From assembly GCA_035276085.1 (NCBI GenBank), contig DATELY010000122.1, forward strand, positions 31,575 to 95,574: a stretch of 64,000 bases of DNA, read 5' to 3'. This document shows, in pieces, positions 8,623-17,263 of this stretch (positions are counted from its first letter, which is position 1; each line of letters begins with the position of its first letter). This DNA comes from DATELY01 sp035276085 (GTDB lineage: Bacteria > Pseudomonadota > Gammaproteobacteria > Steroidobacterales > Steroidobacteraceae). Below the pieces are notes generated by a model. It saw only the letters and a list, made by a program, of their open reading frames with translations, made no database searches and was not told where the DNA came from. The position numbers and the translations under genes are program-made.

Positions 8623-8668
8623 ACTCGATTTGATCTAGCGAACCCGAGTACACCCAAGAAACCGCCAG
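8561..8668 (+). promoter_or_regulatory. Attenuator segments 1, 2 and 3 of DAHP synthase (pause hairpin / antiterminator)
   Basis: Segment 1 CTTCCGCC (8561-8568) pairs with segment 2 GGCGGAAG (8610-8617). Segment 2 can instead pair as CTGGCGG (8608-8614) with segment 3 CCGCCAG (8662-8668), which is the 5' arm of the terminator. A ribosome stalled on the Tyr/Trp/Phe codons at 8572-8595 covers segment 1 and frees segment 2 to form the antiterminator. A ribosome that reaches the stop codon covers segment 2, so the terminator forms. All three pairings are perfect over 7-8 GC-rich bases. Confidence 0.85.
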
Positions 8669-8688
8669 CCACCTGGCGGTTTTTTTTT
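8659..8688 (+). terminator. Attenuator terminator upstream of DAHP synthase
   Basis: Stem AAACCGCCA (8659-8667) with TGGCGGTTT (8674-8682), loop GCCACC, and a run of nine T at 8680-8688. It is a textbook intrinsic terminator, sitting 32 bp before the DAHP synthase start codon and after the leader peptide. Confidence 0.95.
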
Positions 8689-8719
8689 GCCGCCATCCAC
8701 TGGCCCCACTGGAGCCTCC

Positions 8720-9802
8720 ATGCACGCCCGCACCGACGATTTACGAATTCGTGAGATCCGGGAGCTCGTCACCCCCGAGCAGGTCACGAATGAGTACCCC
8801 TGTACCGACGCTGCCGCCGCGACCGTCGCGCAAACCCGCCGCGCTTTGCAGGAGATTCTTCACGGCCGCGACGATCGCCTGGCCGTCGTCATCGGACCTT
8901 GCTCGATCCACGATCCGGTCGCCGCGATGGACTATGCGCGTCGACTGAAGGAACAGCGCGAGCGTTTCAAGGGCGAGCTGGAGATCGTCATGCGCGTCTA
9001 TTTTGAGAAGCCGCGTACGACGGTCGGTTGGAAAGGCTTGATCAACGATCCCGATCTCGATGGCAGCTTCAACATCAATCGCGGCCTGCGTATCGCACGC
9101 GGACTGCTGCGCGACATCAACGAGCTCGGGCTGCCCGCCGGCTGCGAATTCCTCGACATCATCACGCCGCAGTACATCGCCGACCTCGTCGCCTGGGGCG
9201 CCATCGGCGCGCGCACCACCGAAAGCCAGGTGCATCGTGAGATGACATCCGGCTTGTCGTGCCCTGTGGGATTCAAGAACGGTACCGATGGCAACGTGAA
9301 GATCGCGCTCGACGCCGTGCAAGCCGCATCCCACGCACATCATTTTCTGGCGGTGACCAAGCAGGGACACAGCGCCATTGCAACGACCACGGGCAATGCG
9401 GACTGCCACATCATCCTGCGCGGCGGTAAGGCCCCCAACTACGATGCGACGAGCGTCGATTCGGTCTGCGAGCAATTGGATACAGCGAAGTTGCCGTCAC
9501 GCATCATGATCGATGTGAGTCACGGCAACAGCAGCAAGAAGCCCGAGAATCAACCTGCTGTTGCCGCCGATATCGCGAGCAGAATTGCGGCCGGCGAGAA
9601 GCGCATCGCCGGCATCATGGTCGAGAGCCATCTCAAGGCCGGCCGACAGGATCTCGTTGCGGGCCGGGTTCCGGAATACGGCCAGAGCATCACGGATGGC
9701 TGCATCGATTGGCAGAGTTCGGTTGCCGTCCTGGAACAGCTCGCGCGTGCAGTCGCACAACGTCGAGCACACGCGCAGGTCGCGCGCAAAGCCGTCGGCT
9801 GA
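8720..9802 (+). CDS. 3-deoxy-7-phosphoheptulonate (DAHP) synthase, class I
   Basis: 360 residues from the ATG at 8720, preceded by GGAG; an upstream in-frame start would fall inside the terminator and is rejected. The enzyme joins phosphoenolpyruvate and erythrose 4-phosphate, the first step of the shikimate pathway. AroF/G/H-type features: the PCSIHDP loop with the metal-binding Cys, FEKPRTTVGWKG with the PEP-binding KPR, GFKNGTDG, the ADCHIILRGG segment, and DVSHGNSSKKP near the end with metal-binding Asp. Length is normal for E. coli-type isoenzymes. Expression is expected to rise when charged Phe, Tyr or Trp tRNA is scarce, through the attenuator upstream. Which amino acid inhibits the enzyme cannot be told by eye. 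Confidence 0.97.
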   Translation: MHARTDDLRIREIRELVTPEQVTNEYPCTDAAAATVAQTRRALQEILHGRDDRLAVVIGPCSIHDPVAAMDYARRLKEQRERFKGELEIVMRVYFEKPRTTVGWKGLINDPDLDGSFNINRGLRIARGLLRDINELGLPAGCEFLDIITPQYIADLVAWGAIGARTTESQVHREMTSGLSCPVGFKNGTDGNVKIALDAVQAASHAHHFLAVTKQGHSAIATTTGNADCHIILRGGKAPNYDATSVDSVCEQLDTAKLPSRIMIDVSHGNSSKKPENQPAVAADIASRIAAGEKRIAGIMVESHLKAGRQDLVAGRVPEYGQSITDGCIDWQSSVAVLEQLARAVAQRRAHAQVARKAVG

Positions 9803-9812
9803 CCTCGGCTTC

Positions 9813-9856
9813 CTGTCCCTCCCCTGCGCAGCGGGGGAGGGTTAGGGTGGGGGCAA
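9813..9856. repeat. C-rich intergenic repeat, copy A
   Basis: CCCTCCCCTGCGCAGCGGGG core followed by GAGGGTTAGGGTGGGGGC. It is a palindrome around TGCGCA with G-rich and C-rich arms. The same unit recurs in seven other gaps of this window. It sits right after DAHP synthase, where it could act as a terminator-like hairpin. Confidence 0.85.
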
Positions 9857-9961
9857 CTCCGCAACTTCCCCCGCTGCGCCAACTGCGGTTGAAACCGCAC
9901 ACCCCACAATGCTGCAATCCAAGTCCTCACGGCGCATCTTCGCGCCAGCAGAGACCTGGCC

Positions 9962-11002
9962 ATGCTGTTCGAACAGATCGCAAGCGGTGGTTGTCGGTCC
10001 TATCTCGTCGGCTGCGAGGAATCGTGCACAGCCGTGCTCTTGGATCCCGAGCTGAAGCAAGTCGATCGCTATCGGGTGCTCGCTGCGCGCGATGGCCTGC
10101 GCATTCAGTACGTGATCGACACGCACACGCATGCGGATCATTTTTCAGCGGCCCATCGCATCGGCGACCTGCTCGACGTGCCGGTTGTGATGCATCGACG
10201 CAGCCCCGCACCGTTTGCAGACATGCGCCTCGACGATGGCGACATGTTGATCGTCGGCAAGTTGCGCGTGCATGCCCTGCACACGCCCGGACATACCGCG
10301 GATTCGATGTGTTTCCATGTCGAGGATCGACTCTTCACCGGCGATACGTTGCTCATCGGCGCAACAGGTCGAACCGATCTGCCGACGGGCGATCCCGACG
10401 CGCTCTACGACAGCCTGTTCAATCGGCTGCTGAAGCTCGACCCAGCGCTCAAGGTCTTTCCAGCGCACGAGTACAAAGGGCGCGAATCGACCACCCTGGC
10501 GGCAGAAATCGCCACGAATCCGCGCCTGCAGCAAACCGATCGCGCGGCCTTCATCGAAATGATGCAGCAGCTGAACCTGAGTGCCCCGACGCATCTGACC
10601 GAAGCGCTGCGAACCAACATGAGCGGCGGCAAGACCGTCGATCAACTCATGTCCGAGGCGGCTGCCAGGGTGCCGTTCATGTCCCTGCCTGAGCTGCACG
10701 AGCGGCTGACACACCGTGAGCGCGATCTCGTCGTGCTCGATGTACGCGAGCAAGACGCTTATGCAGCCGGCCACATTCCCGGCGCACGTCACATCCCACG
10801 CGGCCAGCTCGAGCTGCGTGTGAACATGGATCTGACCGATCCCACGGCACGCATTCTCAGCGTGTGCGAGTTCGGCAAGATCTCGACGCTTGCCGCAGCC
10901 ACGTTGCGCGATCTGGGCTATGTACGCTCTGTCGCCTTGGATGGTGGCATGAAGGCGTGGCGCGACGCCGGTTACGCGATGTCGGAAGGCTCGGCGCCTT
11001 GA
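9962..11002 (+). CDS. MBL-fold hydrolase fused to a rhodanese domain (persulfide dioxygenase-like)
   Basis: 346 residues. Residues 1-230 are a metallo-beta-lactamase domain of the ETHE1/glyoxalase II type, with metal ligands in THTHADH, GHTADS, FTGDTLL and FPAHEY. Residues ~245-345 are a rhodanese domain with a cysteine loop reading CEFGKIS. Fusions of this kind oxidise glutathione persulfide to sulfite and pass sulfane sulfur between the two sites. That is family knowledge, not shown here. ATG at 9962. The stop TGA (11000-11002) overlaps the proposed TTG start of the next small gene, so the two are probably translated together. Confidence 0.88.
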   Translation: MLFEQIASGGCRSYLVGCEESCTAVLLDPELKQVDRYRVLAARDGLRIQYVIDTHTHADHFSAAHRIGDLLDVPVVMHRRSPAPFADMRLDDGDMLIVGKLRVHALHTPGHTADSMCFHVEDRLFTGDTLLIGATGRTDLPTGDPDALYDSLFNRLLKLDPALKVFPAHEYKGRESTTLAAEIATNPRLQQTDRAAFIEMMQQLNLSAPTHLTEALRTNMSGGKTVDQLMSEAAARVPFMSLPELHERLTHRERDLVVLDVREQDAYAAGHIPGARHIPRGQLELRVNMDLTDPTARILSVCEFGKISTLAAATLRDLGYVRSVALDGGMKAWRDAGYAMSEGSAP

Positions 11003-11202
11003 GCGACAGCTCCATCCCCGACGTACGCGATGGCCTGACGCGAGAGGAGCGCGTCGTACTCACGATCTTGCATCGGCTGCAGAAGGAACGCGGCGGTCAC
11101 AACGTGCCCACGCCGATGCTGTGGGGCCGAGTGTGCGAACACTTTTATATCAGCCCGGAGCGATTGTCGGAGATCGTGGCGCGATTGGGTGCGCGGCGGT
11201 GA
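10999..11202 (+). CDS. Small protein of unknown function, translationally coupled to the MBL-rhodanese gene
   Basis: 67 residues if the TTG at 10999-11001 is the start, giving a TTGA overlap with the stop of the gene before. No ATG or GTG is available in frame before the conserved-looking part (TREERVVLTILHRLQKERGG). The sequence is helical and charged with no membrane segment. The second half (LWGRVCEHFYISPERLSEIV) resembles a small winged-helix or helix-turn-helix. I infer a real gene from the overlap, the codon character and the lack of frame breaks, but do not know the function. Confidence 0.6.
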   Translation: MSDSSIPDVRDGLTREERVVLTILHRLQKERGGHNVPTPMLWGRVCEHFYISPERLSEIVARLGARR

Positions 11203-11205
11203 TGC

Positions 11206-11892
11206 TTATTCCATTCGAGGCAAGCCATGACCATTGCGCGACACGTAGGTCACCGCCTCGATGGAGCCATCCGCCTGCTCGATCCGCTCCGAGAACGCTT
11301 CGGCATCGCCAAAGGCATTGAGACGGCCAACGCGCGTCAGAAAAGCACGTTCCGCCGCGGGATCGTTGTGATGTGACTCGATGCGGCACAGCGTGGCCTG
11401 ACACGCGAGCTGCTGCAATCGACTGCCTGCCGCGATCTCATCGCTATTGAACGTCTCCGCAAGTTGCCGTTCGGCTTGCAAGGACCAGGTCGGGTCCTTG
11501 GTTTCGGCGACGAAGTTGCTTTCGAGAAAGGCAGTTGTCTGCGTGGTGCGCTCACGTTCCACAGCTTCCTGGTCGGCCATGCTGATCTGCTCTGTGTCTG
11601 CCTGAGGCGATCCGCTTTGTCGCTTGATGGCTTCGATCTCGCGCTGCAGATTCTGCACGCGATCGAGCAGAGGCTGAATTTCCTGAGCCGTCGTACGCGA
11701 GGCGCCTCCTCCCGTGGATGTGAGTGAAGCCTGTTTCGCCAAGTGCTCGCGCCTCGACACAGAGCCTGCGTCGCCAGGATTCTCAGGGCGCCGAATGACG
11801 CTGCCGTGCTCGGCGGGCGAACGGAGGATGGCAAATGCAATCGCCAAGGCGATGACGGTCGGAGCCCAAACCAAAAGATGCCTGGAGTTCAT
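11206..11892 (-). CDS. Single-pass membrane protein with periplasmic coiled coil, unknown function
   Basis: 228 residues from the ATG at 11890-11892. Residues ~6-23 form an N-terminal membrane anchor (LLVWAPTVIALAIAFAIL). A charged, heptad-like stretch (about 70-100) suggests a coiled coil. A C-terminal domain of ~100 residues contains the pair CQATLC, which would form a disulphide in the periplasm. It converges on the small gene ending at 11202. No known domain recognised. Confidence 0.75.
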   Translation of the reverse strand: MNSRHLLVWAPTVIALAIAFAILRSPAEHGSVIRRPENPGDAGSVSRREHLAKQASLTSTGGGASRTTAQEIQPLLDRVQNLQREIEAIKRQSGSPQADTEQISMADQEAVERERTTQTTAFLESNFVAETKDPTWSLQAERQLAETFNSDEIAAGSRLQQLACQATLCRIESHHNDPAAERAFLTRVGRLNAFGDAEAFSERIEQADGSIEAVTYVSRNGHGLPRME

Positions 11893-11913
11893 GTGTCGTT
11901 CTCATCGCGAGCG

Positions 11914-11952
11914 ACCCCTCCCAAGCGCAGCGAGGGAGGGGCAGGGTGAGAG
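11914..11952. repeat. C-rich intergenic repeat, copy B (degenerate)
   Basis: A variant of the same repeat, with arms ACCCCTCCC and GGGAGGGGC and GCGCAG in the loop, between the two minus-strand genes. It could fold into a hairpin behind the gene ending at 11973. Confidence 0.7.
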
Positions 11953-11972
11953 GTACTTCCGCAGAAGAGCGC

Positions 11973-12485
11973 TCAATCGTTCTCATCCAACCGATAGGAA
12001 ATCATCGAGGACTTCGCACCGGCCGGCCCCGGCGGAATCACCACCACAAACGAGTAATACCCCTGGCTGAAGCTCCCAATCGGCGTGTAACTCAGCGTCT
12101 TGTATCCCGCTGCGCCGAAGTCGCTGCGGAACTGCACGAAGTTCGCCGTGCCGAATGCGCTGTAGCTGTACAGGTCAGCGATGAAACCCGTGGTCGTGCC
12201 TTTGTAGTAACGAACGTAACCCTCATTCGCCCCGGTGGCCGCAAATACATTGTCCTTCACGACAGGACACACGACGACGGCCGAGTTCGTCGTCGAATTG
12301 TTGACCAGCCGCCGTCCATCGTACTGGGTGATGGGTGGCGAGCCGACGAGACTGCCCTCGCACATGCTGGCCGGATACACCTTGCCGTCCTCTGCAAAGC
12401 AGTACGGTGAAGTAGCCGCGGCGATGGCCAACACACAGGCGACAGCGGGACGCGCCCTGCGAGATGATTGAACAGACATGCTCAT
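11973..12485 (-). CDS. Exported protein of unknown function
   Basis: 170 residues from the ATG at 12483-12485, backed by a strong AGGAGG ribosome site eight bases upstream. A Sec signal covers residues 1-31 (hydrophobic core ACVLAIAAA, cleavage near CFA-ED). The mature protein is Gly/Ser/Tyr-rich with likely beta strands and two cysteines (SMCEG and VVCPV) able to form a disulphide. It resembles small secreted beta-sandwich proteins seen often in this group of bacteria. No family name can be given. Confidence 0.75.
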   Translation of the reverse strand: MSMSVQSSRRARPAVACVLAIAAATSPYCFAEDGKVYPASMCEGSLVGSPPITQYDGRRLVNNSTTNSAVVVCPVVKDNVFAATGANEGYVRYYKGTTTGFIADLYSYSAFGTANFVQFRSDFGAAGYKTLSYTPIGSFSQGYYSFVVVIPPGPAGAKSSMISYRLDEND

Positions 12486-12683
12486 GACGGACCTCCTGAC
12501 TTCATCGAGCGTCGAAATGCAAACTCCGTTCGCCGCATCGCCGAGTCGCTAAGTGCTCCGTCTCGAGCCGATGCCGGTGCATTGATGCTGTTCCGAGTCG
12601 GCGGCCGGGAATAGTGTCCATTCGGGTGTCGGGGATTGGTCGACGGATTCCGTCACGGGTTCAAGCCCGCACGCTTGCCGCCA

Positions 12684-12701
12684 TGTACCGTATAAGGTAC
12701 A
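12684..12701. promoter_or_regulatory. Operator-like inverted repeat upstream of the toxin-antitoxin pair
   Basis: TGTACC (12684-12689) and GGTACA (12696-12701) form a perfect palindrome around GTATAA, which itself could serve as a -10 box. It lies 37 bp before the toxin start. HigA-type antitoxins bind such short palindromes to repress their own operon, so this is the likely operator. Confidence 0.6.
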
Positions 12702-12737
12702 GTAAGGAAAATCGCAGGATGCAGGGCTGCCTCAAGG

Positions 12738-13067
12738 ATGAAGCGCGTACAAGCCGTATTCTTCGCGACGCGATGGGGTCGTGAGCCCGTACGGGAGTGG
12801 CTGATGGCCTTGCAGCGAGAAGACCGTCGAGAGATCGGACGGAGTCTGATGACCCTGGAGTTCGGGTGGCCCATTGGTATGCCACTTGCTCGTCCAATGG
12901 GACAAGGACTGCATGAGCTGCGCGTAAGTCTCGCTCGTCGTCGTGACTGCAGAGTTTTCTTCTATGTAGATCGGCACCAGCGGTTGGTATTGCTGCATGC
13001 AGTCATGAAGCAATACTCGCGCCACTCCAAAGTCGGATCTTGGACTGGCGCGCCAACGCATGCATGA
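12738..13067 (+). CDS. HigB/RelE-type toxin (phage Gp49-like), C-terminus shifted by a one-base insertion
   Basis: The frame gives 109 residues. The body matches Gp49-like/HigB toxins (VREWLMAL, GLHELRVSLARRRDCRVFFY, LVLLHAVMK). After MK (13005-13010) the natural tail should read like I-K-K-T-x-x-T-P. The actual frame runs off as QYSRHSKVG instead. Skipping the C at 13011 restores NTRATPKSDLGLARQRMHEH, which is exactly the family tail. The restored frame ends at TGA 13087-13089, overlapping the antitoxin ATG by the usual ATGA. So the ancestral toxin had 116 residues, and the current one has lost its last 25 family residues. It would be an mRNA endonuclease if active. Real mutation or sequencing error cannot be told apart here. 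Confidence 0.8.
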   Translation: MKRVQAVFFATRWGREPVREWLMALQREDRREIGRSLMTLEFGWPIGMPLARPMGQGLHELRVSLARRRDCRVFFYVDRHQRLVLLHAVMKQYSRHSKVGSWTGAPTHA

Positions 13068-13085
13068 GCATGCCCGGAGTACGTC

Positions 13086-13436
13086 ATGAAAAAAACAGCG
13101 TCTCGTCGGCGCGCGGGATCTCATGCGAAGAGTAGTGCGCGGATCGGTACTACGCTCGCGGATGCATTGGCTGCAGACGGATTGCTCGAGGATGCCGAAG
13201 CCACCGCAATCAAGCGAGTCCTCTCATGGGAGCTCGAAAGAACCATGAAGGCGCAGCAGATGAGCAAACAGGAGTTGGCTCAGCGAATGTCGACCAGCCG
13301 TTCGCAACTTGATCGCCTGCTTGATCCGGAAAACTCCACCGTACAGTTGGATACGGTTGCACGAGCCGCGAGGGCGCTCGGTAAGCGCCTGGAGGTTCGG
13401 TTGGTTCGTTCGACTCGTTCGGTCGCACATCGATGA
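13086..13436 (+). CDS. HigA-type antitoxin, XRE-family helix-turn-helix protein
   Basis: 116 residues from the ATG at 13086. The C-terminal half is a Cro/CI-type helix-turn-helix (MSKQELAQRMSTSRSQLDRLLD, about residues 58-80), followed by the TVARAARALGKRLEVRLV ending typical of antitoxins paired with Gp49-like toxins. It is second in the operon, after the toxin, which is the order seen in HigBA systems. It would neutralise the toxin and repress the operon through the palindrome at 12684-12701. Confidence 0.85.
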   Translation: MKKTASRRRAGSHAKSSARIGTTLADALAADGLLEDAEATAIKRVLSWELERTMKAQQMSKQELAQRMSTSRSQLDRLLDPENSTVQLDTVARAARALGKRLEVRLVRSTRSVAHR

Positions 13437-13553
13437 CGAAGTGAACGCCGCCACGGTGGAGTATCGTCTCGCAAGTTAGTGGGCCGTTACTGAGTTCCAT
13501 CAAGCGCTGACGCGGATGTAGTCGCGTCGTCGCACGCATCTCCCGCCGCCGTC

Positions 13554-16500
13554 ATGACACCAAGCACGCGCTGGCAATTCTGGATCGACCGCGGCGGTAC
13601 CTTCACCGATGTCGTCGCGCGCCGGCCGGACGGCGTCATGCTGGCGCACAAGCTGCTTTCGGAGAATCCCGAGCAGTACCGTGACGCGGCCATCGCCGGC
13701 ATTCGGCATCTCCTCGGACTTGCGGACGGCGCACCGATTCCTGCCGATACCATCGATGTCATCAAGATGGGGACGACCGTCGCCACGAATGCGCTGCTCG
13801 AGCGCCAGGGTGAGCCAACGGTGCTCTTCATCACGCGCGGCTTTCGGGATGCTCTGCGCATTGCATATCAGAATCGACCGCGCATTTTCGCCCGGCACAT
13901 CGTGCTGCCCGAGTTGCTGTATCGCAAAGTCGTCGAAGTGAACGAGCGCATTGGCGCCCACGGTGAAGTCGTGACGCGGCTCGACGAGGAGAGCGTTCGC
14001 GCCGATCTCGAAGCTGCGTATGGCGAAGGTTATCGTGCGGTGGCCATCGTGTTCATGCACGGCTATCGCCATACCTTGCACGAATCTCTCGTCGCGACGA
14101 TGGCACGCGCAGCGGGCTTCCCGCAGGTGTCCGTCTCACACGAAATCACTCCCCTGATGAAGCTCGTCTCGCGCGGCGACACGACCGTCGTCGACGCGTA
14201 TCTATCGCCGATCCTGCACCGCTATGTCGATCAAGTCGCGCGTGAATTGCCGGCAGGCACGCGTCTGCAGTTCATGCGATCGAACGGTGGATTGACCCCT
14301 GCGCGTACGTTTCAGGGCAAGGACTCGATCCTCTCAGGTCCGGCCGGCGGCATCGTTGGCATGGCACGTACGAGTCAACGCGCCGGCTTCGACAGGGTGA
14401 TCGGCTTCGACATGGGCGGCACCTCGACCGACGTGTCGCACTTCGCGGGAGAGTTCGAGCGCGTATTCGATGCTCGAGTCGCAGGCGTGCGTCTTCGTGC
14501 GCCAATGCTCGGCATTCACACCGTGGCCGCAGGCGGCGGGTCCATCGTGCGCTTCGATGGCACGCGCTTGAGAGTCGGCCCCGAGTCGGCCGGCGCGAAC
14601 CCGGGCCCCGCCTGTTATCGACGCGGCGGTCCATTGACCATCACGGACTGCAATGTGCTGTTGGGCAAGATCCAGCCTGACTTTTTCCCGCGCGTGTTCG
14701 GTCCAAACGCAGATCAGTCTCTCGACGTGCAATCGGTCAACGACCGCTTCGCGACGCTCGCAACCGAAGTCCGATGTGCGACGGGTGAGCACCGCACACC
14801 CGAGGTCATCGCCGAAGGTTGCATCGAGATCGCCGTCGCCAACATGGCGAATGCCATCAAGCAGATCTCGGTCCAGCGCGGGCACGATGTCACTCGATAC
14901 GTGCTCACGACGTTCGGCGGCGCAGGCGGACAACATGCATGTCGGGTGGCGGACGCGCTTGGCATGCGCCGCGTCTTCATTCACCCCTATGCCGGCGTGC
15001 TGAGTGCGTACGGCATGGGACTGGCGGACAGGACGGTGATGCGGGAGCGCGCCATCGAGCTCAGCCTGGATGAGCCAGCGACACCTCAGCTCGCGCACGC
15101 GCTGGATGACATCGGCAACCTCGCGAGTGCCGAGCTCATCCAGCAGGGGGTGGCGCCTGAGCAGATCGATCTGGTGCGTCAAGTACACCTGCGTTACGCG
15201 GGTACCGATACCGCGCTACTCGTGAAGTTCGATTCAGCGGCGAGCATGAGATCGCAGTTCGAACAATCCTATCGGCAGCACTACGCTTTCCTCATGCCCG
15301 GGCGTGAGCTGGTGGTCGAGGCGGTGTCCGTGGAAGCGGTGGCGCTGGCGGAGTGCGTCGATGAACCGAGCGACGTCATCGAGCCACGCCACGATGTACT
15401 TCTACCCGTTCGTACAGTGCGCATGTTCACCGGCAGCACCTGGCACGACGCGGCGCTCTACCGCCGTGAGGACATGCGCTCCAACGATCGCATCCGTGGT
15501 CCCGCCATCCTGGCGGAAGCCAATGCCACCACCGTGATCGAGCCCGACTGGGAAGCGCACATCACGCAGCGCAACGATCTCGTGCTCACTCGAGTCGTGG
15601 CTCGTTCCGCAACGCGTTCGCTCGCCACGCGCGCAGATCCCGTGATGCTGGAAGTGTTCAACAACCTGTTCATGTCGATCGCCGAGCAGATGGGCCTGCG
15701 CCTGCAGAACACGGCCAGCTCAGTGAACATCAAGGAGCGATTGGATTTCTCGTGCGCCTTGTTCGATGGCCACGGCAACTTGATCGCCAACGCACCGCAC
15801 ATGCCGGTGCATCTCGGCTCGATGAGCGAAAGCATCAAGACCGTCATGCGCGAGAACGCGACGACGATGGTGCCCGGTGATGTGTTCGTGCTGAATGATC
15901 CGTACGCAGGCGGCACACATCTGCCCGACGTCACCGTCGTCACGCCCGTGTTCGACGCCGCGGGCTCAGAGACCTTGTTCTACGTCGGCTCGCGCGGTCA
16001 TCACGCCGATATTGGCGGTTTGACGCCCGGTTCGATGCCACCCCACTCGACCACGCTCGATGAAGAAGGCGTGCTGCTCGACAACGTGAAGCTCGTCGAT
16101 GGCCTCACGGGGCAGATGCAAGAGGCGCAAGTGCGCGAGCTACTCACTCGCGCCCGGTATCCGGCACGCAATGTCGATCAGAACCTTGCCGACCTGCGCG
16201 CACAGATCGCGGCGAATCAGAAGGGCGTGGAAGAGATCCGCAAGATGGTGGCGCATTTCGGCTTGAACGTCGTGCGAGCGTACATGCAGCATGTCCAGGA
16301 CAACGCGGAAGAAGCCGTGCGCCGCGTGATCACGGCATTGCACGACGGCAGCTACGAATACCCGCTCGACAACGGCGCAACGATCAAAGTGCACGTGAGC
16401 GTCGACCGCGAACGCCGCGAAGCCACGATCGATTTCACCGGCACCTCGCCGCAACAGCCGAACAACTTCAATGCGCCCGCGGCAATCTCAGTCGCAGCCG

Positions 16501-17165
16501 TGCTGTACGTGTTTCGCACGCTTGTGAACGACGACATCCCGCTCAATGCCGGCTGTCTCAAACCACTGCAGATCATCATTCCCGAAGGCTCGATGCTGAA
16601 GCCGCGCTATCCCGCAGCAGTCGTCGCCGGCAACGTCGAGACTTCAAGTGTCATCACGAACGCCCTTTACGGCGCCTTGGGTGTGATGGCTTCCGCGCAA
16701 GCCACCATGAACAATCTGACTTTCGGCAACGAGCGCTATCAGTACTACGAAACGATCGCCGGCGGTTCCGGCGCCGGCGAAGGCTTCGACGGTACCGACG
16801 TCGTGCAGACGCACATGACGAACTCCCGTCTCACCGATCCGGAAGTGCTGGAGTTCCGCTATCCGGTGCGGTTGGAAAGTTACGAGATCAAGCAGGGATC
16901 GGGCGGCGCAGGGCGATGGCGCGGCGGAAACGGCGGCGTACGGCGCATACGGTTTCTCGAGGCGATGAGCGTTTCGATTCTTGCCAACAATCGAGAAGTG
17001 CCGCCGTTCGGGATGGCAGGCGGGCAGGGCGGAAGCACGGGATGCAGCTACGTCGTGCGGCTCGATGGCCGCCGCGAGTCGCTCGGACACGTCGGTAAGG
17101 TGGAAGTCGAAGTAGGCGATGTGTTCGTCGTGGAGTCTCCTGGCGGCGGCGGGTATGGCGCCTAG
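13554..17165 (+). CDS. Fused HyuA-HyuB hydantoinase / 5-oxoprolinase family protein
   Basis: 1203 residues, the length of a complete fused enzyme. Residues ~1-690 are the HyuA half: N-terminal ATPase-like motif DRGGTFTDVV, a second nucleotide-binding segment SGPAGGIVGMA, and GFDMGGTSTDVSHF. Residues ~695-1203 are the HyuB half (EVFNNLFMSIAEQMG, NDPYAGGTHLPDVTV, GGSGAGEGFDGTDVVQTHMTN). Members open five-membered cyclic amides such as 5-oxoproline or hydantoins at the cost of ATP; acetone carboxylases are distant kin. The gene stands alone, with no transporter or racemase beside it, so the substrate is open. Start ATG at 13554. Confidence 0.92.
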   Translation: MTPSTRWQFWIDRGGTFTDVVARRPDGVMLAHKLLSENPEQYRDAAIAGIRHLLGLADGAPIPADTIDVIKMGTTVATNALLERQGEPTVLFITRGFRDALRIAYQNRPRIFARHIVLPELLYRKVVEVNERIGAHGEVVTRLDEESVRADLEAAYGEGYRAVAIVFMHGYRHTLHESLVATMARAAGFPQVSVSHEITPLMKLVSRGDTTVVDAYLSPILHRYVDQVARELPAGTRLQFMRSNGGLTPARTFQGKDSILSGPAGGIVGMARTSQRAGFDRVIGFDMGGTSTDVSHFAGEFERVFDARVAGVRLRAPMLGIHTVAAGGGSIVRFDGTRLRVGPESAGANPGPACYRRGGPLTITDCNVLLGKIQPDFFPRVFGPNADQSLDVQSVNDRFATLATEVRCATGEHRTPEVIAEGCIEIAVANMANAIKQISVQRGHDVTRYVLTTFGGAGGQHACRVADALGMRRVFIHPYAGVLSAYGMGLADRTVMRERAIELSLDEPATPQLAHALDDIGNLASAELIQQGVAPEQIDLVRQVHLRYAGTDTALLVKFDSAASMRSQFEQSYRQHYAFLMPGRELVVEAVSVEAVALAECVDEPSDVIEPRHDVLLPVRTVRMFTGSTWHDAALYRREDMRSNDRIRGPAILAEANATTVIEPDWEAHITQRNDLVLTRVVARSATRSLATRADPVMLEVFNNLFMSIAEQMGLRLQNTASSVNIKERLDFSCALFDGHGNLIANAPHMPVHLGSMSESIKTVMRENATTMVPGDVFVLNDPYAGGTHLPDVTVVTPVFDAAGSETLFYVGSRGHHADIGGLTPGSMPPHSTTLDEEGVLLDNVKLVDGLTGQMQEAQVRELLTRARYPARNVDQNLADLRAQIAANQKGVEEIRKMVAHFGLNVVRAYMQHVQDNAEEAVRRVITALHDGSYEYPLDNGATIKVHVSVDRERREATIDFTGTSPQQPNNFNAPAAISVAAVLYVFRTLVNDDIPLNAGCLKPLQIIIPEGSMLKPRYPAAVVAGNVETSSVITNALYGALGVMASAQATMNNLTFGNERYQYYETIAGGSGAGEGFDGTDVVQTHMTNSRLTDPEVLEFRYPVRLESYEIKQGSGGAGRWRGGNGGVRRIRFLEAMSVSILANNREVPPFGMAGGQGGSTGCSYVVRLDGRRESLGHVGKVEVEVGDVFVVESPGGGGYGA

Positions 17166-17263
17166 CGGGCAGGTGCGAACCCGGCGTTCACCAATCGTCG
17201 CGTGATCAGATCGGTCGGCGTCGGTTCGGGATGGTTGCTACATTCGAGGTAACTCGGGGTCAC

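Noticed and set aside
8741..9475. Minus-strand frame opposite DAHP synthase
   Set aside because: Shadow of a highly conserved gene on the other strand.
12653..12680. GGGTTCAAGCCC, reminiscent of a tRNA T-arm
   Set aside because: It is only a short hairpin; no other tRNA arms are found around it.
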